Positions 1-9,969 of a DNA stretch of 64,000 nt are shown in pieces. Source of the DNA: Lachancea thermotolerans CBS 6340 (lineage: Eukaryota; Ascomycota; Saccharomycetes; Saccharomycetales; Saccharomycetaceae); assembly GCF_000142805.1 (NCBI RefSeq), contig NC_013082.1:930001-994000 (forward strand), in the 5' to 3' direction. Made by a program: the position numbers and the translations under genes. Positions within the stretch are counted from its first letter, which is position 1. Each line of letters starts with the position of its first letter. The notes under the pieces are model-generated. The model searched no databases and was not told the origin of the DNA. It worked only from the letters and a program-made list of their open reading frames with translations.

Positions 1-4
1 CAAA

Positions 5-439
5 ATGATGAGTAAATCACAATCCTTTCTCTCCAAGCTCCATGAGAACACATCTATAAACGGTGCAATTTCTAAATCGGCTATCCGGCGCCGTAAGCGT
101 AAGTTGAGAGACCAGCTGAAGCCCAAGATGGAGGACCTGTTGGTGTCGCTTGAAAAGGACGGAGTGACAGAAGCGCTGGAAATCCCAGGGAGCGAAGAAG
201 AAGGCAGCACACGCGACTCCACAGAGCGGAAGACTACAAGGATAACACGTCCCCCACCAACTCCCAGCACAGGCTCTGTGATCATGAGAAAAAATCAGCC
301 AAGCATAAGAAACCAGCGTGGTGCAAAGCAGCTTGCGCAGAAGGAGTCCGATAGGTTCCAAAGCGTTCTACAGAACAAGCAGTTTCAGCAGGACCCTTTC
401 GCCGCTCTCAAAGAAGTCATTAAAATGCAGAAGAGCTAG
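5..439 (+). CDS. SLX9: Slx9-like ribosome biogenesis / pre-40S export factor (5' end probably outside window)
   Basis: In S. cerevisiae Slx9 (YGR081C) helps process and export pre-40S ribosomal particles. Two blocks support the call: a basic N-terminal block SKSAIRRRKRKLRDQLKPKM (residues about 22-41) and a C-terminal block with RGAKQLAQKESDRFQSVLQN followed by FQQDPFAALKEVI. Both match the yeast and human (FAM207A) family as I remember it. Only 144 residues are visible from the first ATG, while the S. cerevisiae protein is about 210. The frame stays open to the left edge, so the true start is probably upstream of the window. It converges on LEC1, with about 53 bp between stops. A YGR081C identity also fits TWF1 (YGR080W) a few genes away. 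Confidence 0.75.
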   Translation: MMSKSQSFLSKLHENTSINGAISKSAIRRRKRKLRDQLKPKMEDLLVSLEKDGVTEALEIPGSEEEGSTRDSTERKTTRITRPPPTPSTGSVIMRKNQPSIRNQRGAKQLAQKESDRFQSVLQNKQFQQDPFAALKEVIKMQKS

Positions 440-492
440 GGACTACGTTCTCCATCACGAAACGCTAATCCCGCTTATATACGTGTACTATA

Positions 493-3468
493 CTATACTT
501 TCAGTATTTCCTTGAGCTTATCCTTGAAGACAACGTCCACCATTTTGGAGACCTCACTCAAATCAACTTTTTTGTCCAAAATTTCGCGATGCTCCTGCTG
601 AAGAGCTTCCTGTTCCTCTTCATCCAGATACGCATAATCCCCCACGTCGAGGTCTAAGTCGACTAGATCACCATCTTGCAGCCCCAGTTCCGTAACAGTC
701 TCTGGCAAAGCCGCCTCGTTTGATTCCTTCCACTTGCGCTCCATTGCCTCTTTGAGATTTTCACTCTTTTTATCAGGGCTAGACGTCTTGGCATCGACCA
801 GTTTCTGATACAGTTTGCGAGATTCTTCTTTGCTGCTCACGAGTTCAGCCAGCTGCTTCTTTAACAGCGCAGTATCGAGACCTTGCGCAACGCCCCCATT
901 TGCTAATTCGCTCAGATCTAGTCTGTCTGTTTGGCCGTATTTGCTCTTCTGCAGAAACTTAACGATCGACGTCAAGTATGTTATCATACCCTCAAACGTC
1001 TTTTCAGTATCATGCATGCAAATCTCATGAATGAACTGATACAACGAGTTCTCATGCTTCTCAACTAGTTTGTTGATTGCGTCTACAACATTGAAGCTTG
1101 TTGAGAAGGAGTTTCGTCCATTTATAACGCCATCCAATAACGAAACAAGGTCGTTCATAAACCTTTCAAAATTCCTGAAGGCAACGTCCATTCTTGAAAC
1201 CCGGAATATTCTCACCATTGGCTCATAAAATAACGCAACGATAGACTTCAACAACTGGGATAGTTCAGGGTCCTGCCATATCTGCTTCATTAACCTCTTG
1301 TCACGCTCGCGAATATATATTTGCAGCAGACTCTTAATGTGTGAAAAATAAAGGCCTGGGACATCTTCAATCGAAGTCGAAGAATCTGTTTTGAACAATG
1401 CTTCGCTAGTTGTGTTTTCTTGGGTCTTCCACAAGGAATATGATTCGATCAGTTCGCCTAACGCGTCATGGGACAAGTAACCTTTCTCGTTACACTTCAT
1501 AGCAAGAACAATGGCTAAAGGCATGTTCATCTCGACCGCTTCATCATGAACTGCTTGCATGTCAAGAAGCTTTCCGTCTTCATTATCAAAAATAGCCGAA
1601 GCAAGTACCTTAGAAACTTCAGAACCAAAATTGCTCTCTCTGGCTGCGGACTCTTCCAATTCCTTTGCCAGTTTGAGTTGAGATTTCAGGTCATCGCTCA
1701 AAACAGAAGAGAACATGTTCTGTAACAGAGAGTTTCCGCCAAAAGGACGGGCCATGAACAAATCCATCATACCCTTCATTATAGCCATCGGGTTCGTGAT
1801 TTTAAGGATTTGTATCATCACAGTATATGGAAGCAGCCTGTGCAGCCTTTTAACCTGCGTAAATAGCTCATAACCGCCGTCGTTACCCAAAAACGTTTGG
1901 TATATTGTGGCGGACAAATTGATCCTACACCAGCCCATAAAGCCTTTCAATGCGGGCGAAAGCTGTTCCACGCAGTCCTTGACTTTAATCTCCTGAAAGA
2001 GTTTCAACAAATAGTCCTCATCTTCCAATACAGAGGTTTTGAATTCTTTCATCGCGTTTTGCAGTTGAAGCGTTTGCTCGAAAGCTAGTTTCTGGAACAC
2101 AATTTGGTTTTCCAGGTTGACAACATCAACAGCCTCTCTACTTTTCATGTCCTGCAAAACTGGAGGCGGAAGCGCTGCATACTCGAGCTTAGATCCCCGA
2201 ACAAATTTCTTTAGGGAGACACCTTGTGCGACCTCGTTGTCCTCAACCAAGACTCTCAAAAACTTTCGCAGGGATGTCCTTAATTTCTCCCTGGGCAGGT
2301 GCTTTGTCACAGTTTCTGCTGCGTCTTGAAAGTCATCATCGTCATCACCGCCTCGGATTAATGCTTCGTCAGGCATCGCCTCAAGAGATGATGCTTCTTC
2401 GCTGAACGTGGAGACAATTTTCTCACGAGGAGTCGACGGTTGACTTGTATTACTCTTGTCAGAGGGTGCCTCAAAGGAAGTAGTCGATGATACACCAACT
2501 TTGCTCTGGTGCGGCAGCTTTGGCAGCTCCTTGCCAGGGAATTCTTTGTTTAGATCGGAAACAAGACGTTTGAAGTCGGAGTACTTCTTGTTGATAAACC
2601 ATGCATCCTCAGCACCCTCTTGTCTGATTCGCGTAACAAAGATATACTCGCCTTTTTCAGAAGAGGAATCGGTCATTGTGAGCCTTGAAAAGAACTTTGA
2701 GGGTGAAGTTAGGGAGCTAGGAGAAAGAAACGCTGGTGTTTTCATCCATTTTGAACCAGAACTGGATGAAGCCTTCGCTTTAGCCGGAGGTTCAGGATTC
2801 AATGTTTTGTGGCTGACCGCCGCCATCACGTTGAAGTCCCAACCGTTTATATAATACGGCTCCTCGGTAAGAAGATATCTCAAACTCTCCTTTGAAGGCA
2901 TAACAAATTGATCCAGTTTCTGTTGCTTCAGAGGTCTCTTCGAGCCTTCCAGCTCGAACTTGTCCTGCTCAAAGTACTCTACTTCTTTTTTGCAGCCTAT
3001 GCCAGAATTGTACATCAATAGTACCATTTTTGACAACTTCGTGGCAAGCCTCTTTCTCTTTGTGAGCTCCTCACGGTCGAAACTGGAGCTGAATTGCTGT
3101 TCCATAAAGTGTTCGAAGAATAACTGGACTTTCTCCTGCCAGAAGTCCTCCTTGTTGACCAGGTCCTTTGCTAGCAGTGGCAGCTTCATCACAAAATGCT
3201 GGAGAAAATGGCTCAACAGCGGAAACTCAGAGCCCTGGTCTTCATTACTCTCCGAATCGCTCTCTGTCTCAGAGGCTTTTGATCGTTTCAAGCGGCGAAT
3301 GAGCTTCTTCTTGGAGTGCGCAGAGCGGGGGTCCTCAGCAGAAAAAGGGTATCCGAACCTTCGAAGAGCCTTCGGATCATCCAGGCCTTCAATTTCCCGT
3401 ACGAGCTCCTGCTTTAGAAGCTCTCTCTTGAGGTAGTGCTCCTCCGCGGGAGTCAGATCCAGAGTCAT
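493..3468 (-). CDS. LEC1: PX domain protein, YPR097W/Lec1 ortholog (lipid and ergosterol handling)
   Basis: 991 residues, starting at ATG. Order of parts: a PX-associated helical region at about 85-165; a PX domain beginning near 270 (EYIFVTRIRQ), split by an acidic low-complexity insert with a DDDDD run near 385 and resuming at LPREKLRTSLRKFLRVLV; then a long helical C-terminal half of DUF3818 type to about 800; and an acidic tail. PX domains bind phosphoinositides. The S. cerevisiae protein binds phosphoinositide-containing membranes and has been linked to ergosterol movement to lipid droplets. The C-terminal acidic stretch (about residues 935-965) is rich in Asp, Glu and Leu. Position next to SYT1, RDS3 and ASR1 (YPR095C-YPR093C) supports orthology. 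The family call is firm; the lipid-transfer role is from the literature, not visible here. Confidence 0.85.
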   Translation of the reverse strand: MTLDLTPAEEHYLKRELLKQELVREIEGLDDPKALRRFGYPFSAEDPRSAHSKKKLIRRLKRSKASETESDSESNEDQGSEFPLLSHFLQHFVMKLPLLAKDLVNKEDFWQEKVQLFFEHFMEQQFSSSFDREELTKRKRLATKLSKMVLLMYNSGIGCKKEVEYFEQDKFELEGSKRPLKQQKLDQFVMPSKESLRYLLTEEPYYINGWDFNVMAAVSHKTLNPEPPAKAKASSSSGSKWMKTPAFLSPSSLTSPSKFFSRLTMTDSSSEKGEYIFVTRIRQEGAEDAWFINKKYSDFKRLVSDLNKEFPGKELPKLPHQSKVGVSSTTSFEAPSDKSNTSQPSTPREKIVSTFSEEASSLEAMPDEALIRGGDDDDDFQDAAETVTKHLPREKLRTSLRKFLRVLVEDNEVAQGVSLKKFVRGSKLEYAALPPPVLQDMKSREAVDVVNLENQIVFQKLAFEQTLQLQNAMKEFKTSVLEDEDYLLKLFQEIKVKDCVEQLSPALKGFMGWCRINLSATIYQTFLGNDGGYELFTQVKRLHRLLPYTVMIQILKITNPMAIMKGMMDLFMARPFGGNSLLQNMFSSVLSDDLKSQLKLAKELEESAARESNFGSEVSKVLASAIFDNEDGKLLDMQAVHDEAVEMNMPLAIVLAMKCNEKGYLSHDALGELIESYSLWKTQENTTSEALFKTDSSTSIEDVPGLYFSHIKSLLQIYIRERDKRLMKQIWQDPELSQLLKSIVALFYEPMVRIFRVSRMDVAFRNFERFMNDLVSLLDGVINGRNSFSTSFNVVDAINKLVEKHENSLYQFIHEICMHDTEKTFEGMITYLTSIVKFLQKSKYGQTDRLDLSELANGGVAQGLDTALLKKQLAELVSSKEESRKLYQKLVDAKTSSPDKKSENLKEAMERKWKESNEAALPETVTELGLQDGDLVDLDLDVGDYAYLDEEEQEALQQEHREILDKKVDLSEVSKMVDVVFKDKLKEILKV

Positions 3469-3920
3469 CTAACGTCCTAAATTCCTCTTTCACTAACAGA
3501 TGGTGCTAGCTTTTTACAAGTTTCAGATGAGACTTTTTCAGAAAGGTAGGCACCCTTTCAAGGTTTACCCGTGAGCTTACAAAATAACTAAACAAAGCAC
3601 GAGCCAAGCCACACAATGGCCAGCGCCGCGTAATGAGTTTCAAAAACAATGTCAGAGATTAATTCACAAACAAAGTGGAGAAACGTCGCGATGGTCCAAG
3701 ACCTGCTGTTTGGGCTATATATGAGGTACAAATAATAACTTTAATGCCCAATTCACAAGCTAACGTCTCGTTCAGCACCAGCCTGGCGCTGCTACAGTGA
3801 AAGCGCAGACGTTGCTCTTGATCACAATCCATAAGCCTTCATGTTTCTTCTGTTGTGATCCGTCACAGGGCTCGAACAATCTAAGTATATCATTTCTTAA
3901 CCTTACCACTCCAACAAGTT
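3469..3920. other. LEC1 upstream region without a gene
   Basis: Holds the LEC1 promoter and the 5' flank of the tRNA-Val gene. A TATATAT stretch lies at 3716-3722 and is nearly symmetric, so its direction cannot be assigned. I see no convincing coding frame; an 80-codon plus-strand frame at 3797-4039 starts at GTG and runs through the tRNA, so it is not a gene. Confidence 0.5.
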
Positions 3921-3994
3921 GGTTTCGTGGTCTAGTCGGTTATGGCATCTGCTTAACACGCAGAACGTCCCCAGTTCGATCCTGGGCGAAATCA
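3921..3994 (+). tRNA. tV(AAC): tRNA-Val (anticodon AAC)
   Basis: 74 nt with a complete cloverleaf and no intron. The acceptor stem pairs GGTTTCG with CGAAATC plus discriminator A. The anticodon stem TCTGC/GCAGA encloses TTAACAC with anticodon AAC at 3955-3957. The T loop is TTCGATC. It appears identical to the S. cerevisiae tRNA-Val(AAC) gene as I remember it. A run of six T at 3996-4001 is the expected RNA polymerase III terminator. Confidence 0.97.
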
Positions 3995-3995
3995 A

Positions 3996-4001
3996 TTTTT
4001 T
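3996..4001 (+). terminator. RNA polymerase III terminator of tRNA-Val
   Basis: TTTTTT begins two bases after the last tRNA nucleotide, the usual yeast Pol III stop signal. Confidence 0.85.
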
Positions 4002-4246
4002 GCCGATTGCACTGGATAATGTGCTCGGGTATTATATAATTTTTAGCAATGTGTTGGGACATATGCTAGTGTCATGTTAAGAAATACGAACAATGCCAAC
4101 CTTAGCCACTCCGAAAACGGACCTTAAGTACAACAGACGCTATTACGAATAGGGTGGCTTTGACTTAGTCGCGGGCGATAGAAGTCAGCAACTTCAACTA
4201 CCAATCACTTTGCTGTTGCGCACTAAGGATATTGACAGGCGGAGCA

Positions 4247-7168
4247 ATGAATCACGCCCTTGCAGAAATATTCAAATCTCGGCTATTTCATGCTGATCAC
4301 AAAAGAAGAACGAAAGATCATGCTGAATCTACAGAAGTGCCTATCAACACGGCCGAACCGCAGCAGCAGCCAGATAATCCCCGCATTCTCAAGTCAATTG
4401 AGGAAGAGGAGCGTCCCCTTGCCGAGTCTGGCGCTTCCGACGATGGGTCGGAAGAGTCCAGCCACAGTGGTAAAGGACCAGGAAGTAACAAATTCCGCAG
4501 TTTGAGAAAAAGAATAACGAGTTTCCCAGACCTGCGATTCCGATCGGCTTCCAGCTTGTCAAGCGCGTCAGAAGGCAGCTTGGCAGGCCTTTCAGACAAG
4601 CAGCAAATAGCTGGAAGCGCAAAATCGCCAGCTAAGAAGTGGATAAACGGTCGGGCTGCCGACCGAAGGGTCTCTTCTTCCCCGCATTTGAACCTTAGCG
4701 AGAAGCCACCAATCATAAACATCACGAACGACACCGGGGTTTCGTTTGAAGAAGAGTCGCTCAAGGTACCTCGGAAAAGCTCCTCAGAGAAGCGGTTGAG
4801 TTCTACTAGCATTACGAGGATTAGCACCGCGTCTTCTGCGGGCTCCTCCATTTTTGCTCGGCAGCCTAGGAGAGTCTTGATACGGTCGAATTCCGACAAT
4901 TGCCAACCAAAAAAGGTCAGCCCGCTCACCCCGTATTCTAACCCCTCTCCATTCGCGACTACGCTAGATGAAGCTCCGGTCTCTGGAATCACAAGAAGGC
5001 GTAGCAGAACCGTTGGCGCCTCAGATTACGGAAAAACAAATATCTCGCTTCATACAGGACTGAGTGGTGGCAGGGTCGGCTCCGACAGCAATCTGAGGGA
5101 ACAAGCTGTGACCGAGGGGTCTGTTTGTACGTCAGCTGCTTCACGCCCAACTCACCTACGGCAACACAGCTCTTCTCGGGTGTCAACAACAACCTCAAGA
5201 AGAAGCAGTTCACTGGTCAATGCGATCAGCAACTTTGTTTCCTTACGCTCCCCAAGTGTTTCCAGCAGAAACTCTTTGCAGAAGGCGGTCATTGACCTTG
5301 AGGATCTCCCCAAACCTCCTACGCCAAATGAAAACGACACGCCTGAGACCTACCTCAGAAGTTTAGGAGGCTTTGGAAAATATTTAGCAGTTATCCTAGC
5401 CAGCGACGACAGCGGTTTTAAGATTGATTGCCTAGATATATTCCTAGAAAATGAATTTGATTTCCATCTCGAGCCACTCGATATCTCCTTGCGGAAGCTG
5501 CTCATGTTCCTTGAGCTCCCAAAAGAGAGCCAGCAGATTGACAGAGTGCTAACGGCATTCAGCAAGTCTTACTACAAGCAAAATAATAAAGTTTGCATTT
5601 GGGATACTGACGAGGACGTTTATTCCATTGTCTTCTCATTGTTGATGTTACACACAGATGCATTTAACGTTAATAACAAGACAAAAATGACAAAGCAGGA
5701 CTTTGTCAAACTTATGCGGGCTGATGCCGAGTCTGGAGGTTCTTTCACTCCAAAAGAGATACTAGAATACTTCTATGATAATGTCACATCAAAAGAATTC
5801 TCCAAGAACGACTACCTGATATATGGCTCGGAGGATGAGATCGAGGAAAATTACTTCCAAAATTCCGAGACAGGGTATTCTCCCAAAGAGATTATTCAAA
5901 ATCGCCTGTTGATCTCTTGCGCAAGCACTCCATTGAGTCCGGCAGGCTTTTCATCCAGTGGATATAGCCTTTCTCCATACAAAGCATCAAGCCCTTACAG
6001 CAATTCAACATCCCTGGGTGGCACATCTTCAAAGCACGAAAGTCTCGATATTTATTACCACATTGCAAGTAATACACTGGCATCTGTGACGCTAGGGGCT
6101 CAGCTCAAGTGTCTACCTTTGAGTGAAGAGCTTCAAAAAGATGATGAGCTTTCGAGCACACAATACGCGAAGTATTTATCAGTTATTAAAGAGACCAAGG
6201 GAGGATATCTAAGGCTTCGGAAGGCACACCTAGAGTCATTATTTGAAGCCAACCTTGAAGTGATATCGCCCGCCAAAGAAGGCGACGATTACCAATATCT
6301 TAAAATTGTACAAATGGGGAATCTAGAGGAGCTCGTGACCAACCGTAAGTTTTCATTAGTTGGCAGCGTGAATCGCCGAGTTTGGAAGCGCCAGTTTGGC
6401 ATCCTCACAACTTCGTGTCTATTTCTTTTCAACAGCATGGATTGGGTAGAGCCTCAGCTTTTGGTTGATAGTACAACAAAAATATCGAACTATATCATAG
6501 ATTGCCCCCCGCAATTGCAGATCAATCACAAGTTTGGTTGCAACGGTTTATTTGCAACAAGTATAAATCACGTCCCTACTATAGAAGGAAACGCTGCTGG
6601 CGGTGTGGTCATAGGTCATTCGGAGATGTATGTCTACAGCGGCAGTAAGAGATTTGTTTTTTCCTGTCCTAACGACAGCGACCGGCAAAAGTGGATTGAT
6701 TCTATCAATGTGGCAGCAGCGTTTGACGGGTGCTTTATAGAGGTCAGTGCGATCCCGGATACCGTTGTAACCATGCGAAAGGCCACCGTCGCCGAAAAGA
6801 TCCAAAAGCTTCAGGGAAATGGCTTTCAAAGAGAAGAGCGACTAAGAAGACTTCAATCCCTTATTGCCTTTGTTCATCAAAGTATTCCTTTGAACTCGAA
6901 AATTAGAACAGCTTTGGCTGAATATCTATCGCAGTTGGAGAAGAGACTTGACTGGCAGCTTTACGAAATCCGCAGAAATGATGTTTACTCAAAAATTCTA
7001 AAAGAACTTGGACCGGCGCCAGAAGACAACTCCTCGCAGTGCGACACTTCTGCCGACCAAAGTTTTGCTTTCAGCGAAGACTTAGAGAGGTGCCCGACAA
7101 ACTATTCCACGGAGCACTTGAGCGATTCCAGTATTAACCTGAGCGGGATCATGGGCGAATTTAGGTAA
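4247..7168 (+). CDS. SYT1: Arf guanine nucleotide exchange factor Syt1 (Sec7 + PH)
   Basis: 973 residues from the first ATG (4247); the longest frame opens at a TTG five codons earlier, which I reject. The N-terminal third is Ser/Thr-rich and basic, likely disordered. A Sec7 domain spans about residues 360-530: the helix FLELPKESQQ carries the expected catalytic 'glutamic finger', followed by the diagnostic SLLMLHTDAFNVNNKTKMT. A PH domain follows at about 700-830 (WKRQFGILTTSCLFLFNS to DRQKWIDSINVAAAF). A C-terminal helical stretch ends in low-complexity sequence. In S. cerevisiae Syt1 (YPR095C) activates Arl1 and Arf GTPases at the trans-Golgi downstream of Ypt6/Arl1 signalling. It converges on RDS3 with only 25 bp between stop codons. 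S. cerevisiae Syt1 is longer (about 1226 aa), mostly in disordered sequence. Confidence 0.92.
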   Translation: MNHALAEIFKSRLFHADHKRRTKDHAESTEVPINTAEPQQQPDNPRILKSIEEEERPLAESGASDDGSEESSHSGKGPGSNKFRSLRKRITSFPDLRFRSASSLSSASEGSLAGLSDKQQIAGSAKSPAKKWINGRAADRRVSSSPHLNLSEKPPIINITNDTGVSFEEESLKVPRKSSSEKRLSSTSITRISTASSAGSSIFARQPRRVLIRSNSDNCQPKKVSPLTPYSNPSPFATTLDEAPVSGITRRRSRTVGASDYGKTNISLHTGLSGGRVGSDSNLREQAVTEGSVCTSAASRPTHLRQHSSSRVSTTTSRRSSSLVNAISNFVSLRSPSVSSRNSLQKAVIDLEDLPKPPTPNENDTPETYLRSLGGFGKYLAVILASDDSGFKIDCLDIFLENEFDFHLEPLDISLRKLLMFLELPKESQQIDRVLTAFSKSYYKQNNKVCIWDTDEDVYSIVFSLLMLHTDAFNVNNKTKMTKQDFVKLMRADAESGGSFTPKEILEYFYDNVTSKEFSKNDYLIYGSEDEIEENYFQNSETGYSPKEIIQNRLLISCASTPLSPAGFSSSGYSLSPYKASSPYSNSTSLGGTSSKHESLDIYYHIASNTLASVTLGAQLKCLPLSEELQKDDELSSTQYAKYLSVIKETKGGYLRLRKAHLESLFEANLEVISPAKEGDDYQYLKIVQMGNLEELVTNRKFSLVGSVNRRVWKRQFGILTTSCLFLFNSMDWVEPQLLVDSTTKISNYIIDCPPQLQINHKFGCNGLFATSINHVPTIEGNAAGGVVIGHSEMYVYSGSKRFVFSCPNDSDRQKWIDSINVAAAFDGCFIEVSAIPDTVVTMRKATVAEKIQKLQGNGFQREERLRRLQSLIAFVHQSIPLNSKIRTALAEYLSQLEKRLDWQLYEIRRNDVYSKILKELGPAPEDNSSQCDTSADQSFAFSEDLERCPTNYSTEHLSDSSINLSGIMGEFR

Positions 7169-7193
7169 GCCGTTAGCGAGTGTAAGTAGCCTT

Positions 7194-7517
7194 TTAGTCC
7201 GCAGAAGCCTTCTTCTCGAAATGCTTATCAGTTCTGTTGCTTCCCACGTTGAGAATCTTAGGACAGCCGTCCTTGTTCTTTTCAAGCCGACAACACTCCC
7301 AACAGTAGAACGCATCGCTGGTACCCATCTGACCGCATATGATGCACTTCTTCCAGTTAGCTCCAAATGAGCACTGTTCACAGATGCGCACTTTACTCTT
7401 TGGTCTCACATACGAGTCACAAATGGGACATTTCCCATCACATTTATCGCACAACTTGCCTATGTGCGTACCAGGTTGCTTCAAACACATGACAAGGTCA
7501 AATTGGTGGCGAGACAT
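7194..7517 (-). CDS. RDS3: U2 snRNP SF3b subunit Rds3 (PHF5A-type zinc knot)
   Basis: 107 residues, the same length as S. cerevisiae Rds3 (YPR094W), and nearly invariant in sequence. Cysteine pairs CDKC, CPIC, CEQC, CIICG and CWEC are all present and would form the three zinc fingers of the Rds3/PHF5A trefoil knot. The protein sits in the SF3b part of the U2 snRNP next to Hsh155 and helps hold the branch-site duplex during spliceosome assembly. The start at 7517 is ATG and gives MSRHQFDLVMCLKQPG as in the family. It is divergent from ASR1 with about 150 bp between starts, so the two probably share a promoter region. Confidence 0.97.
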   Translation of the reverse strand: MSRHQFDLVMCLKQPGTHIGKLCDKCDGKCPICDSYVRPKSKVRICEQCSFGANWKKCIICGQMGTSDAFYCWECCRLEKNKDGCPKILNVGSNRTDKHFEKKASAD

Positions 7518-7667
7518 CCTTTTACTGTATGCGAATTTAGCTTTGATTGACCGAAGAGGGCATTACAAAAGGGAACTTCAAAAAATATGATCTTGAAATT
7601 TGAAAATGAATAATTCAACTAAAACAGGGTCTATACTGAGGAGGCACACGGGAACTTCTTTCATTCC

Positions 7668-8543
7668 ATGGACAGCTGTCCGATCTGCTTCGAAAGCCTC
7701 AGCAAAGGGGCCTGCAGGCTCGTTGAATGCGGCCACAAATATCATTTCAACTGCATAAGGCGCTGGCACTATCATTCGAAGAACCTACAGTGTCCCACTT
7801 GCAGAATCAAGTCCCGGCACCTCGAAGACATTGAAAGAAAAGTCACAATCAATCTTGCCGAATTTAGCGATGCTAATTTAGCTATTTCTGAAATTTCTGC
7901 GCAAATGGGGAGCCTTGAGATAAGGTCCAACGAAGTCCGGCAGGAAGAGACGAGATGGAATCTAGACTCCCTGGAGTGCAGACTCTGCGGAGAGTCTAAT
8001 GTTAGAACTAATGTTTTTTGCCAGGAGTGCCACACAGCCTACCATGAAATATGCCTTAGAACTTTGCACCTTGAGGTCGGAGACTTTAGCCGATGCGTCG
8101 CATGCTGCAATTGCCACCATATATTCGGGAGCTCTAGTAGGGAGCCGCCGGCATCTAGGGAGCACTTGGCTCGCTTCCTGACGGAGCGGCCTGGTTTGCA
8201 TGCCGCGCGAACGCATCCGCACCGCAGCATTCGCGCGCCAACCTCAGACGGGTTCGAGGTTGTACAATCCTGGCGGCTGCTATCAGAGCTACAAGAAAAG
8301 TGTTGCCTTTTAGACCTATCAGAGCACAAGCGTAAGATCCAGGCCCATGTACGAAAGGTTTTGAATGCGCACTACTCCAAAGGGTCAGGTGCGATCGCGA
8401 CCAAGGATCAATACACCGAGATCAACAAGGCCGTTTCCCGAAACTTGTATCGGGTTTCTGATAATAAGTATCAACCAGACAAGTTCGATTATGATGTTGA
8501 AGCCTTGAGACTTATCGCGATTGAGCTTCGCAAGACTGGGTAA
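7668..8543 (+). CDS. ASR1: RING + PHD-type ubiquitin ligase Asr1
   Basis: 291 residues; S. cerevisiae Asr1 (YPR093C) is 288. A RING-H2 finger occupies residues about 4-45 (CPICFESL ... CGHKYHFNCIRRW ... CPTC). A PHD-like finger follows at about 105-155 (CRLCGES ... CQECHTAYHEIC ... CVACCNC). The C-terminal half has the basic helical region that in S. cerevisiae binds the Ser5-phosphorylated RNA polymerase II CTD; Asr1 ubiquitylates polymerase and evicts Rpb4/Rpb7. The start is an unambiguous ATG. It converges with TWF1, with 53 bp between stops. Confidence 0.92.
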   Translation: MDSCPICFESLSKGACRLVECGHKYHFNCIRRWHYHSKNLQCPTCRIKSRHLEDIERKVTINLAEFSDANLAISEISAQMGSLEIRSNEVRQEETRWNLDSLECRLCGESNVRTNVFCQECHTAYHEICLRTLHLEVGDFSRCVACCNCHHIFGSSSREPPASREHLARFLTERPGLHAARTHPHRSIRAPTSDGFEVVQSWRLLSELQEKCCLLDLSEHKRKIQAHVRKVLNAHYSKGSGAIATKDQYTEINKAVSRNLYRVSDNKYQPDKFDYDVEALRLIAIELRKTG

Positions 8544-8596
8544 AAAGGGCCCGAGAAGCAACGCGGTGTTCTATACACATTGAAGAGGACTAGTGT

Positions 8597-9562
8597 TTAT
8601 GATCTTCTACCAGGTCTCTTGGGCCTGTTAAACTTGAGCTGCCCGGGCGCGGGGTTGCCGTGCTCGGAAGTCGCAGGCGACGATTTCTCCAGCATTGAGA
8701 TCTCCAGCTCATCAGAGTCTCCGATCTCGAGGACCGTCTCCATGGTCAGGTGGTCCATCTCTTTGAGGTGCTTGACAAACCCGGACTTGTTTGACGCGTA
8801 TAACATACGCTCTTTAACCTTTGACCCTGAAGGGCAGCTGTATATGAAATGCAGCTTGCCGTTGTTCTTGTAAATGTTGTACGTGGGGTGGTTTTGGCTC
8901 AGACTACGTGGGACTTCGCGAGCACCGGGCAGCTGGGCAGTGCTTAGCACCTCGACTTGTTCTTTTTCCAGGTTGATCTTGAAGCTCACAAAGTTGTGTT
9001 GTTCCAGGAGGCTGGGGATGGGCTCGCCGCTGGCAATTTTGAAAGACAGGGTGTGCGAGGTGCCTCCCGTCTGGGACACGAGCTGGCGGCCGCCCCTCGC
9101 GGATTCAATGCGCTGCTCGCTGGAGATACGGGCACTGATCTGCTCTGCTTCTGTCAGTGGCGCGGGCTCGTCAGAAGCGTCGGAGCTCCAGAACCCGGGG
9201 CTCAATTCCTCGGGCAGCGAAGCCAGCAGCTGTTTGGAGATGTGGTTCGACCCTACCTGCCGCAAGACGGTATTTTTCGTGGACGCATACAGCATCTTGG
9301 AACGCACAGGGGCGCTCTCGGGAACATAGGAGATGAAGACGATGCGGCCGGAGTCGCGGATGAAAACGTACAGCGGGCGTTCTTCGCGCTTGGCAAAGAT
9401 TTCAAGCTCTGCGGCGTTCGAGAGCGTGGTGCATAATTTCACGGTCGTGTTGTCGGAGGAGATCTCAGCAACAACCACGTCGCTAGGGGATTCGTTGTTT
9501 GCCAAGGAGCCGAAGCTGCCTAGAAGACTCTCGTCTGCAGTAATGCCCGACTGGTTCGACAT
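8597..9562 (-). CDS. TWF1: Twinfilin (actin monomer-binding protein)
   Basis: 321 residues with two ADF-homology domains: about 1-140 (ending in the SKMLYASTKNTVLRQVG segment) and about 165-300 (with the parallel ERMLYASNKSGFVKHLK). Repetition of the 'MLYAS.K' motif is the mark of the twinfilin tandem. The C-terminal tail is basic and Pro-rich (RPKRPGRRS). Twinfilin sequesters ADP-actin and binds capping protein at cortical actin patches. S. cerevisiae TWF1 is YGR080W (332 aa); SLX9 (YGR081C) lying on the other side of the YPR genes is the signature of a pre-duplication gene order. Confidence 0.93.
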   Translation of the reverse strand: MSNQSGITADESLLGSFGSLANNESPSDVVVAEISSDNTTVKLCTTLSNAAELEIFAKREERPLYVFIRDSGRIVFISYVPESAPVRSKMLYASTKNTVLRQVGSNHISKQLLASLPEELSPGFWSSDASDEPAPLTEAEQISARISSEQRIESARGGRQLVSQTGGTSHTLSFKIASGEPIPSLLEQHNFVSFKINLEKEQVEVLSTAQLPGAREVPRSLSQNHPTYNIYKNNGKLHFIYSCPSGSKVKERMLYASNKSGFVKHLKEMDHLTMETVLEIGDSDELEISMLEKSSPATSEHGNPAPGQLKFNRPKRPGRRS

Positions 9563-9969
9563 TCTTGCGGGCGCGATTGAACAGGCGGGTTGTGCGGCTT
9601 AGGATTAGGGTGTTGAGAACGACGTCCCAGATATTAATACACGCTAGCTAAGCCGGCAAGAAATGGGAAAACGGACCTCGGATGGTCTCACGTGACAGAA
9701 ATAAGCTGCGCACGTGACCCTAAGGACGTTCGCGAGCGCCGCGCAGAGCTGGAGCACAGCTGGCGACCCCACGCGCGCGGGCGCGGACCTCAGCGCGGGT
9801 TGACATGGCATTGGTTCGTTTAAATATACAGTATATGGAAATGATAAGTTCAAAGTTCAAAGTAAAAGTTCAATAGTTTAAAAGAGAAGTGAAAGAGAAT
9901 CCTGTCCCGAACAAATGCGAGCTGAAGTGAAGAGAAGACCTGTAGACCTGACCGAGCTGTCGTTTGCAA
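9563..9969. promoter_or_regulatory. TWF1 upstream region with two CACGTG boxes
   Basis: A 407-bp gap, upstream of TWF1 and downstream of the next minus-strand gene. Two CACGTG E-boxes lie at 9689-9694 (TCACGTGA) and 9711-9716 (GCACGTGA). This is the core site of yeast bHLH factors such as Cbf1 and Pho4. I see no gene in it. Confidence 0.5.

Noticed and set aside
4051-4100. TGTTGG ... CCAACC near the tRNA-Val gene as a possible solo LTR
   Set aside because: Far too short, no target-site duplication and no internal LTR features. I found no mobile or virus-like element anywhere in the window.
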